Positions 54,301 to 62,100 of a stretch of 64,000 nt of DNA are shown here, piece by piece; within the stretch, counting starts at the first letter, position 1, and every line of letters begins with the position of its first letter. Made by a program: the position numbers and the translations under genes. The stretch is taken from positions 7,017,382 to 7,081,381 of the forward strand of contig CM031870.1 of assembly GCA_018697195.1 (NCBI GenBank), in the 5' to 3' direction. The notes beneath the pieces are model-generated. The model was not told the origin of the DNA. It saw only the letters and a list, made by a program, of their open reading frames with translations, and ran no database searches. The stretch comes from Certhia americana. Taxonomy: Eukaryota > Chordata > Aves > Passeriformes > Certhiidae.

Positions 54301-55469
54301 TTCTCAAATTCAATTGTCTACTTAGTCTATTGATCCTGGTTTTGCATTATTAAATCAGATGTAGAAATGCCTGCCATTTCTGATTTAAGTGGCTAAATAA
54401 AAAGTCACTTATTCAGAAGAGCTACCTTAGCTAATCAATGCTATTGGTTTGTAATGCACAATTTGATATTTGTTCCATTGATCAAGTGGCTCCCTGTTTT
54501 CAGACCAGAGGCCTGAAATGCAAATTCTACACAAGCAAAGGTGTTGTTTTTAACACTCTAAATAAAATAAATTACAAACCCTCGTCATATGCAAGAAAAA
54601 TAATCATAGCAGGGTTCAAGATAATATACTCCTACTTACATTTTTTTGGATCAGGGGGTTCTCCAGAGGGGGTTTCCCCAAGTATGGGAAGCACATATTG
54701 GACTGCAGGGGCAGAAAAAAGTTGCTCCATAGGTAATGGCTGCAACATTGCTGCTTCCAAAGGCACCTATTCAAAATAAATGTATTCTGTCTAAACACCC
54801 CAACAGACTAGACAGAAGTATACAAACCAGTTCAACAGAAAAAAAAAAAAATAAGGTCAGTTAGAGATTATGGAATTATAATTTCTAATTCAAATATTGT
54901 ATTATTGATAATTGTATTATTGATTTTCTGAATACTTGAAAATATATAATTACACTTCAAAACTTCTGTAGTTTCCAGCACAGTAAAATCATCCGAACCT
55001 AACAGAAGGTATATGACTCCTTTTGACAGAATATGGTGAGATATCACAATTTTTAAAATATTTTAACCATTATAAGAAATACTAATTATTTAGAAATTAA
55101 TACTGGTATTAATTTTCTGAATAAGTATTTTTCGCTCAGAAGCTTAAATATATCTTTTATATTGTTCAGAAACCCTGATATTCACCTTTTAGAGAAATGA
55201 AACTTTCCTTGTTAGTGCTATCCAAGTTGCTTTAAATATAAGCAATTATTTGGAATATTACATTTGTTGGTTTAAAGAAGTTGTTCGAAAAATAATAGTT
55301 TTGTTTTCATGTTATGAATGAGTCTACCCTGTGGGTACCTAATTTTCACATTTAGTTGCTTAAAATACTTTAAGTCTATCTCTATGCAGATTTTTTGCTT
55401 GAACTGTACTCACTGATTCTTGTTTTGATTGAGGAACATTTGAAAATTGAGGCTGTTCTGCTTCATGCT
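32610..55469 (-). CDS. IQCK: IQCK, IQ motif-containing protein K (partial: start and last exon not found)
   Basis: Seven minus-strand exons join in perfect phase: 55469-55414, 54766-54640, 53215-53118, 47877-47825, 47711-47634, 38593-38509 and 32721-32610 (609 nt, about 203 codons). They match the IQCK protein as I recall it: EAEQPQF; then SPREYLEFYIFPVLLPGLAALL, which resembles the Dpy-30/RIIa dimerisation fold (two-helix, P-x-LL-x-GL-x-x-L); FLTEWLYNKNPKR; and the IQ motif IQSFWRGYRVR, followed by a charged helix. Family knowledge: proteins combining Dpy-30-like and IQ (calmodulin-binding) parts are frequent in cilia and flagella; a ciliary role for IQCK is inference here. The N-terminal exon(s) and the short final exon are not identified. 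The gene lies tail-to-tail with GPRC5B and head-to-head with KNOP1. Confidence 0.93.
33690..33861 (+). mobile_element. CR1 LINE, 5'-truncated 3' end
   Basis: The fragment reads through the hallmark avian CR1 tail: a GGAACTGGATGACCTTTGAGG-like segment, then GGTCCCTTCCGACCCAAACC, and finally the short 3' microsatellite ATTCCATGATTCTAAGATTC. The 3' end is on the right, so the element is plus-oriented, antisense to IQCK. CR1 is the dominant LINE of birds and is usually truncated like this. Confidence 0.93.
36222..36251. repeat. Perfect 11-bp hairpin with 8-nt loop
   Basis: The arms TCATACAAAGA and TCTTTGTATGA surround CCTCGATA. The stem does not extend further, so a microRNA precursor is unlikely. 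It lies inside an IQCK intron. Confidence 0.6.
38509..38593 (-). CDS. IQCK: IQCK exon: proline-rich linker and first half of IQ motif
   Basis: The exon lies between a TTTTTTTTAAG acceptor and donor TATCGG|GTAAGA. Its first T completes a His codon begun in the previous exon. It encodes PRPPIPLSLLLSEEEASI and then LIQSFWRGYR; the IQ motif is split across this junction and the next exon. The PRPPIPLSLLL segment is a hallmark of IQCK. Confidence 0.95.
41214..41261. repeat. Short tandem-like duplication of a 20-bp word
   Basis: TTTCAATGAATTCTGAAAAA occurs twice about 27 bp apart, separated by its partial inverse (ATTCATTGAA), so the block is both a direct and a partial inverted repeat. It is local slippage in an IQCK intron. 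Confidence 0.65.
45322..45372. repeat. Long poly(A) tract, A37-CT-A12
   Basis: A run of 37 A, then CT, then 12 A; a G8 run follows about 10 bp later. It is the longest homopolymer in the window. It may be an old retrotransposition tail or pure slippage; I could not identify a body or target-site duplication. Confidence 0.8.
47634..47711 (-). CDS. IQCK: IQCK exon: FTELFSIPFV segment
   Basis: The acceptor TTTTCTTTAG and donor GGACCA|GTAAGT bracket 78 nt. The first C completes the Asn codon of LYN. The exon encodes KNPKRKHESFTELFSIPFVK and then DWLKD plus two bases of His. The match to the IQCK family (NPKR...FTEFFSIPFV) is clear. Confidence 0.95.
47825..47877 (-). CDS. IQCK: IQCK exon: FLTEWLY segment
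   Basis: This 53-nt exon lies only 113 bp from the next one, with acceptor CCCTAAAG-complement (CTTTAG) and donor TACAA|GTAAGT. It encodes GKRTKFIPSDFLTEWLY and two bases of Asn. It follows the preceding exon in phase 0 and forms the second helix of the Dpy-30-like segment. Confidence 0.95.
47878..53117 (-). other. IQCK: IQCK intron, 5.2 kb
   Basis: AT-rich intron. It holds one copy of the diverged 64-bp direct repeat (52893-52956) near its 5' end in gene orientation. Nothing coding was recognised. Confidence 0.65.
52893..52956 (+). repeat. 64-bp direct repeat, copy 1
   Basis: It shares TGTAATCTGTTCTGAATTAC and AAAACCAGGTCCAAAA with copy 2 at 53937-54000, in the same orientation and at the same length. 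I estimate roughly 80-85% identity by eye. The two copies bracket IQCK exon 53118-53215. Confidence 0.8.
53118..53215 (-). CDS. IQCK: IQCK exon: Dpy-30/RIIa-like first helix
   Basis: The acceptor GCTCAG and donor TTTGAG|GTCAGT bracket 98 nt. GT joins the preceding T to form Cys; the exon then reads SPREYLEFYIFPVLL, PGLAALLYEAEKEKCFE. The pattern YL...PVLLPGLAAL resembles the Dpy-30 motif of axonemal and chromatin adaptor proteins (family inference) and aligns closely with IQCK. Confidence 0.96.
53216..54639 (-). other. IQCK: IQCK intron, 1.4 kb
   Basis: AT-rich intron containing copy 2 of the 64-bp direct repeat. No other feature was recognised. Confidence 0.7.
53937..54000 (+). repeat. 64-bp direct repeat, copy 2
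   Basis: Partner of 52893-52956, 1044 bp away in direct orientation, on the other side of an IQCK exon. Similarity stops sharply on both sides. It is either two insertions of the same unknown element or the remnants of a duplication. Confidence 0.8.
54640..54766 (-). CDS. IQCK: IQCK exon: less conserved linker
   Basis: The acceptor TTGAATAG and donor AAAAAAAT|GTAAGT bracket 127 nt. It encodes VPLEAAMLQPLPMEQLFSAP and continues AVQYVLPILGETPSGEPPDPKK, with one base of the next Cys. It has the length and flanking phases expected for IQCK, and PKxC at its end is shared; the middle is diverged, as expected for a linker. Confidence 0.9.
54767..55413 (-). other. IQCK: IQCK intron, 0.65 kb
   Basis: Very AT-rich intron containing a 13-base A run near 54840. 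No feature was recognised. Confidence 0.75.
55414..55469 (-). CDS. IQCK: IQCK exon: EAEQP segment (most upstream secure exon)
   Basis: The acceptor TTACTTTTAG and donor GAATCA|GTGAGT bracket 56 nt. The first AG needs a G from the preceding exon to give Glu, then HEAEQPQFSNVPQSKQES. This matches the conserved EYEAEQPPF segment of IQCK. It fixes the phase the missing upstream exon must end in: one base carried over. Confidence 0.92.
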
Positions 55470-56560
55470 CTAAAAGTAAAAAAAAGTACATTTACCAGGA
55501 GACCTTAAAAATATTTATTTTCCTCCTAAACCAACATTATTTTTGAAGGTATTTATTTAAAGGTATTTTGTTTGAAAGAACAAAAGTTAGTATGCAGTAA
55601 ATATTTGTTTAACATGAAATCTAACGTTTTAAAACAAGAGACTCTTGTCACGTCCTCTCTTGAGCTTTAAGTCAAGCACAAGGTTCTCACTGACAAAAGA
55701 ACCCTTCATTAGGAAAAAGGTTTTTAACCAGAATAATAACTCAAAATATTTCAACATAAGCAAAATGCATATGCTTGCACAGAATTAACCTTTGTTTTAA
55801 CTAGCAGACAAGACTGTTTTTCGTAGTGGATTCCTCCATAAGCAATTAAACCCCACAGACATTGCTAAGTATTACTGTTCCCCCCTTTAAAAACAAACAA
55901 ACAACCAACAAATAAATCTTCACAAACAAACAAAACCTGAGGAACTGAAAGCTGTACATGACCCTCAAGGATTACTGAGTGACTCAAGCTAAGAAAAATA
56001 AAGGACCAAGACCGCGAATTTGATATGAGAAAACCTACAGATTCCACAATTGAGACCACTCAGAGCCAAACCCCGCTGGTTCAGTTCCACCACTACGGGT
56101 TAGTTTTAATGGTATCACCAAATCCATCTGTGCTGCAGGTGTCTTTGAATAATCAACCTCACTCCTACGCTGAAAAATGCAAAATGCATTTAAAAATTAG
56201 ACATTTTGAAGTACTGAATGAACCCCATTGCGGAGCGGCAGCACTGCAGTGCTGGCCTCCCAGCTTTCCAATCTCCGTGTTCTCAGGCTTCAGAGAGGTC
56301 AAGGGCTTTCCTATCAGAACGGTGCTCCGAGAACAGATGCTTTGTACTCATTTAACTTTTGTGCCAGCAATGACAGCCGCCTCTGTGCCTTCCCAAAGGC
56401 AGATCTAACCCCGTTACAGGAAAACCCACAGAGCACAAGGGACAGGTAACGGCCAGGCAAACCGGAGGCCCAGACACATTGGCAGCAGGCTGGGTGCAGC
56501 CAACACACATAAAGAGCGTGTTCGGCGGGAAGTTATGACAATAAAAACAACATAACGCTC
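55470..56560 (-). other. IQCK: Upstream IQCK interval; start exon(s) unresolved
   Basis: This stretch between the first secure IQCK exon and the CpG island must contain the remaining 5' exon(s). One candidate is at 56039-56169 (separate entry). Long minus-strand ORFs entering from the CpG island lack IQCK-like motifs. Confidence 0.5.
56039..56169 (-). pseudogene. Candidate IQCK N-terminal exon with broken 3' end
   Basis: After a good acceptor (GCATTTTTCAG) the minus strand is open for 44 codons, including DYSKTPAAQMDLVIPLKLTR and later GSEWSQLW. This resembles the poorly conserved IQCK N-terminus just before its NLWEQ segment. However, the frame meets TAG four bases beyond the first usable donor (GAATCT|GTAGGT), and that donor phase does not fit the next secure exon. 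It may be a decayed or alternatively used exon, a base error, or coincidence. I call it broken only relative to the expected frame. Confidence 0.3.
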
Positions 56561-56799
56561 GTGGCCTTGGTGTCGGTGGAGAGCAGGGCGGCTTTGGGCA
56601 CTGGGGGCGGGCACAGCCCCGCGGCACGGCGCGCTGAGGGGAGCGGGCAGCCCGAGCGCGGGGCTGGCGGGGAGGGGCGGCCTGAGGGCACCCAGGCTCG
56701 GGCAGGCAGCGCGGGCGCTCTGCGCAGAGTGGATTGGTCTTGGGGCCGGAGCCGGAGCTCGCACCTGCGCCGTGCCCGCCCCGCGGCCCGCCCGCCGCC

Positions 56800-56923
56800 A
56801 TGCCGCGTCCCGAGCGTTGCTGCGGTAACGGCTCCGGCAGTGCCCGCGCCGGGCGGGCCGGGCACGGTGCGATCCCTTCCGGGGCGGCGGCGGCGGCGGC
56901 GGCGCTGCACGTGTCCGCGGGAG
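56800..56923 (+). other. KNOP1: KNOP1 exon 1, probably noncoding (5' end approximate)
   Basis: The donor is GGGAG|GTGAGC with GT at 56924. The translation start lies one base into exon 2, so this exon would be 5' UTR. The left end is unknown and set only by the promoter context. Confidence 0.55.
56816..56829. promoter_or_regulatory. RFX-type X-box motif
   Basis: GTTGCTGCGGTAAC is an imperfect palindrome with the two RFX half-sites (GTTGCY and GGTAAC) separated by two bases; the vertebrate optimum is GTTGCC-N2-GGYAAC. X-boxes recruit RFX factors and mark many ciliary genes. It lies in the shared promoter and could serve IQCK. Binding is not proven by sequence. Confidence 0.6.
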
Positions 56924-57805
56924 GTGAGCGCGGCCCGGCCCGGCCTGCCCTCGGCCTGGGCTCACACACACACCTCTCCCTTTCCTTGTCCCCTCCTCTC
57001 GGCGGGTTCGCACGGGGGGCGGCGGGGCCGGGCGCTGCCGGGGCCCCGAGCGGGCGGCACTCGGGCTGCCATCCCCTCCCCGCGGTGTGCAGCCGGTGGG
57101 TGCGCGCCGTGAGTCCGGGGGATGCCCGGGGCTGAGCGGGGAGACCCGCACAGACAGGGACGGGGCTGTGCCGGGTGTTCTCTACCGGGATTTGACGGGG
57201 TGCCTTATTGACATCTTAGTTATTACAAACCGAGCAGGAATAATTGAATTTCTCGGCAAGTGGGGGTTGAAGGCTTCTCTGTTGTACCCAGTTCATTGGC
57301 ATAAGTGTCCTGAGCGTAGAAAGGGAGAGCAAAGATAAGGAATCGCAACTAGAAACAAATTTAAGGTAATAAATCAGGGTGCCTTGGAAGGCTTTTGTAA
57401 TGCTGAATGGTGTGAAGTTCAGTGTTAAGTGAAAAGTCACAGGTATCTGGAAAACCACTCTAATTGTATTTCTAATTATATACACACAGATGTGTTTTGC
57501 CGTTTTTGAAAAATTTTTAGAGGGTAGGAATTTCTGTGAAAACGTTACGCTTTGCTTCTGTGAAACAAGGTGCAAACTAACTAGGACAAGGTACACTAAA
57601 CAACATGACAAAAAAAATATCACCCCAGTAAACAGTATTTTCAGTGTATTCTGGTTCCCCATCGCGGAAAGCAGACTGAAATTATAAAGAGTGTCAGGGA
57701 CAATGGAAGATAAGGAGTGGTTTCAGAATAATGAGAGACCAAGTAGATTAGGACTTGCATCATCTATTTGAAGCAGTTCACTAACATCTTCGTTTCCTTT
57801 TTTAG
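56924..57805 (+). other. KNOP1: KNOP1 intron 1
   Basis: The first 200 bp belong to the CpG island, then the sequence becomes AT-rich. It ends with the acceptor TCCTTTTTTAG at 57795-57805. No other feature was recognised. Confidence 0.7.
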
Positions 57806-57806
57806 A

Positions 57807-59168
57807 ATGATAATAAAGAAAAAGAGGAAAGAATTTCATGAGGAGCCTATACAGAAAAAGAAAAAGGTGAAGACTATCATTAGAAATGAGGACGATGTTC
57901 AAACTGTCACTAAAACTGAGGACAATGGCTATCTCAAGAAAAAAACAAAGACAAGGAAAAAGGAGAATTCAAAAGACGAAAGTTTACACAAATTGTCACC
58001 AAGGAACAGTAAGAAAAACAAGAAGAAGAAAATTGGCTCTGAATTACTCAGAGAAGCTCATTTAGAAAGCTTTGTGAATATAAAAGGTCATCTGAATTTA
58101 CAACTTCAAGAAGAATCAGAGGAACAAATTAAAATATTCAAAAAGAAGAAAAAAAAAGTCCAGTGTTGTTTCTCATTGGAGAATAATAAGAATAGTGATG
58201 TGGTGCAAAATCATCGCAGAGATGGTACTAAGAAAAATGAATTATCTTTTAAAAAAAAGAGAAAGAATACTGCTTTGGATTTGGAATTGGGTGGTGAGGT
58301 GACAAAGAAAAAAAAGAAGAAAGGCAGTTTTTCATTAGAGGACATCCAGGACAGTGAAGGAAAGCAATCTGCAAAAGTTTGTAAAAACACCCACAAATAC
58401 ATTTCACAAGAAGCAGTTTTTATGAGTGAAAACTATGACACAGGCAATGCCCAGAATGGTGGGGAGAGTTGTGTGAGAAGAAAGAAGAAGAAAAAAAAGA
58501 AAGATAGGTCTGATTGCCTTTTACCACTGGCAGATAATGAGGACAACATACATCAAGTTGCTGCTAGCCCCACTGCATTAAGTAATTTCAGAAAAAGGAA
58601 GAAACATAATTCATGGGAATTTACATTGACTAGCAGAGAGGAAGAGGACAAAATGAAGAACTTCAGGAGTATCAAAGAGAGAAAGAAGAAAAGAAAATAT
58701 ATTTCTTCCTCAGCCTGTGAAGAAAATAAGCCAGCCTGCAGTCATAACATTCCTGATAAGTATCTCCCAGCACAGCAAGAAGTTGAGCTTGAGGAGGAAG
58801 AGCTGTCTGGAAAGAAACACAGGAAGAATTTCAAGGATAATAATGAAGTCAGTAAGAAAAAAAAGAAGATTAAGAAAAAGGAAAAGGAAAAAATATATTC
58901 AGAAGTTTCTTTAAACAATGACAGTGCCTCTAAAAGCCAAAAAATACTACTAGAAGGCAATAAAAAGAACCAAGAGAGTGAAATGGAGCAAGTTCAGTGT
59001 GTTACAGGGTACACTGTAGATGGGGCATTATGCAGTAGTAATTCTTTGCTGTGTGACAAAAAAAGGAAAAAAAAGAAAAAAGTTCCACCACAGGACTTTG
59101 CTGAAGAGCCAGGTCCAAAAGCAGATACAAAAACGATCAAGACAGAATCACCATGGAATGAGTCACTG
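57807..59168 (+). CDS. KNOP1: KNOP1 exon 2 (first coding exon, 454 codons)
   Basis: The acceptor TTTTTTAG ends at 57805 and the donor CACTG|GTAAGT follows 59168; phase is 0 at the end. The exon is extremely lysine-rich with little conservation outside the clusters, as in the family. Two segments share a module, a lysine run followed within 5 residues by FSLE and an acidic/polar tail (about 58138-58200 and 58303-58365). An A9 homopolymer in coding sequence lies at 58150-58158. Reading past the donor would add only 13 codons. Confidence 0.95.
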
Positions 59169-62100
59169 GTAAGTTGTAGAGAGCAGGGCAGCTTTGCACC
59201 CTCCTGCTAAGGAGGTGCAAATAATAAAATATAGATTCATGTGGAGACCCAGATACAGGCTTTTTTCACAGGGGTTTGTGAGGGGAGTGTGTGTGCTTAT
59301 CAGTCATGAGGTGAGCAGATATCTGGGGCTTTCAGGAATTCCTTTTGCTAAGGAATTGAAAGCCTTTTGGGAAGTTTCCTACTTTGCAGGCTGCTCTGCC
59401 TGGTCATAACATTGAAGTCAGTGAGGGCCCCCAGTGGGTGTTGGGAAGCAGGATCAGCTGATCTATTTCAGCATGTCATAGTTCACAGGACCACAGAATA
59501 TTCTGAGCTGGAAAGGATCCACAGGGATCATCCAGTCCAGCTGTTAAACGAAGGGGCCCACACAGAGCTCAAACCCACAACCTCAGCACTGTGCTCCAGC
59601 TGAGCCAGTCCTGTCACACCTGGGGAAGCACTGATGCCTGCTGCTGCAATCACCTGGAGTCTCAGCTGTGAAAATGTAAATATTACAACTAGCAGCAAGT
59701 ATTGGCCCAAAAAGAAAGTGGGTTTGTACAGTCATAAATGTTCAGTTGCTCTTAGCAAAGCGACAACACTCTTCATAAAACAGGAGTTTATTACCATGTC
59801 ATTTATCCTGAGCAGGTGGTAAGCCTGGCAGCATGAGTTCATCTAACTGTTTGTTAGATTTTCCTCAAGCTTTGCTGCTGTCAGTACTGGAATTATGTAA
59901 TGCTAGAAACAAAGGGGAAAGTTAGCCAAAACCTGGTGACTAATTCCGACAAAACTTCCGAGAAAATCCTAGGAATCCTAAGTGTAGACTGGGCCAAGAG
60001 CATTGAAATATAAATTCTGATAGAAAAATACTAAAGACCTAAACACACAGTTTAATTAAAACAATAAATCTATTCAAGAAAATAAATAGATATATGAAGT
60101 CTGTAAATTGTAACTGAGGGTAACAGGGATTGCATCCTGACTGACTGGTAAAGGAAATCCCATCCCAGATGGGAGTACTTGCCACTTCTGAGGTAAAATG
60201 AATTTGGGAAGGAACTGATGAAATATTTGAAATACACACCTTCTTTTTCTTTCTCTGATCAAACTCATGTTTTAAAGCTAAGGGTGCCAGAAGTTAGTAC
60301 CCACATGCCCGACTTCTGTTATCATGGGAAATTAAGCTGTGAGATGCTCAGAAAATCATTAGGTATCTATTTGTATTTTTAGCTGTTTAAACTTAACTTT
60401 GAAACAGCACATTGCAAGTCACTAGGAGGTTTTTTATTTCTGTAGATAATGGGAAGCTGCACTCCAATGCTTTCTATCAAGAATTTTGAATGCTTGGCTT
60501 ATTTAAATGTTAAGCAGTAGTTAAGGTATCATTGGAGATTTTTGTAAGCTAAAGGTCCGAGCATTCCATGTGAGCTACTTCTCAAGCTCACTTCACAGTG
60601 TGCTTTGCTTTGTCATGCACTCAGATGCAGTTTCCTCAAGTTCTGTGTAACTCTTGCAGCTGCCTGGTGTCTAGTGCTAATAATAAAATATAGATTCATG
60701 TGGAGACCCAGATACAGGCTTTTTTCACAGGGGTTTGTGAGGGGAGTGCGTGTGCTTATCAGTCATGAGGTGAGCAGATATCTGGGGCTTTCAGGCTGGA
60801 TTTCTCCTTTTGACCTTTCAAAAGGACAAGGTGGTTTTATTGCTGGATATATTTTCTAATTAAATTGACATTGCCTTTTTGAGATTGTTGGACATTATTT
60901 GGATTTTGCAGCTGCCTGCATTGTGTAGAGGCAAGATAAGCCCTTCAATGACATGTAAACTTTCATGACCAGTTAATATGGAAACCACAGCAAATACCTT
61001 GTAACTGAGAAGAAGGGAGTAGGGTGATGCATGTTTTGTTCCTCTTTTCTGTAGGCAGCTCCTTTAATAATAAAATACTCAAAAGAAAATCTGAAGATTT
61101 AGAAGTCTGGGTTAATCAGTTCTGCCGAGTTCTAGTTCCTGCCAGGCCAAAAGACACTGCACTAATAAATGGCTGATAATGTGGCCTTGCATTTAACTGT
61201 GCCATAGTTTTAATGTACAGCACGTCACACCCTCTGCATGCCTTGAAAAATCCTCTGTTGGGCCTGCCCTGCAAGTAAAGGAGAAAATTTTAAAGACAAT
61301 GTGGAGAGATATACACTTAATATCAGTGTTTGGTGTTTTTCTCATTGGATGCCATTGCAGTCAGCTCGGGTGGAGTGAGGACTCAGTTTACTGCTTTGAT
61401 GTTGTTTGCCAGCAGGCAGCATAACCCTACCACATGTGAATGTGCTCCTTTAACGTGAAGTTGGAGGAAGCTTGGCACACCTCCATGAGGTAGTTTTTTC
61501 CACTCAGTAACCCTCAGCAGGTCAGCACTGTGCTGGGAATTAGCAGGGATGGGGGTGCTCCCTCCTTCCAGCTAAAAAGAAAAAAGTATGCTGTAGTTGT
61601 TTGCAGAATCCTGTCAGGACGGTTTACCTGCTTGTTTTAATAGATCTGAAAAGACAGTACCAGGCCATCTAGAAGTAAACTGGGGGTTGTTCTTGGTTTC
61701 TTCTTTTCAACCAAGAGCATGAGCTCTCCTTCCTGCAGACAGTCTGCTCGCATTTTTAATAGTGCATGTAGTTGTGTGTGTGTGAAAGCAGTGTATAAAT
61801 GGTAACTTTGGAAAATGAGGTAAATCGTTGATGGCTTTTAATATAACTAAAGCCTAAAAAAAGTAACAGCAGGTTCTGCTGACAAAAGTATGTTACAAAT
61901 CTTTCCTTGTCGTTTCCCTGGCTGTTTCATTCTTAGTTTATTATGTTAGCTGTATCAATAGATCTTCCCTTTGGCCACTTTTTCCAGGCTGGTCTAAAGC
62001 TTACGGCTCTCATTTACCACTATCCTGGACTTATTACTTACCCTGTTATACTGGATGCCCAAAAAACTTCTCCTAATTACAAATTTGGAAAAGAAAGGCT

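Larger units (their letters stand above)
56560..57180. promoter_or_regulatory. Bidirectional CpG-island promoter of IQCK and KNOP1
   Basis: An abrupt CpG-rich block lies between two divergently transcribed genes. It contains a (GGC)n run at about 56880-56903, an inverted CCAAT box (ATTGG at 56733-56737), a YY1-like GCCGCCATGCCG at 56805-56816, and an RFX-type X-box at 56816-56829. There is no TATA box. The KNOP1 exon 1 donor GGGAG|GTGAGC is inside it. Shared use by both genes is inferred from position. Confidence 0.8.

Noticed and set aside
56352..57151. Overlapping ORFs of 125-245 codons on both strands in the second CpG island
   Set aside because: Composition-driven. One minus frame opens MAAGGPRGG and has a donor at GGCGCAG|GTGCGA, but its phase does not join any IQCK exon and the rest lacks IQCK motifs.
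57768..57806. Thirteen additional upstream codons of the KNOP1 ORF
   Set aside because: They lie before the TTTTTTAG acceptor and consist of intron polypyrimidine sequence.
59169..59210. Readthrough end of the KNOP1 exon 2 ORF
   Set aside because: The GTAAGT donor at 59169 and in-phase exon 3 with conserved KNOP1 sequence show it is intron.
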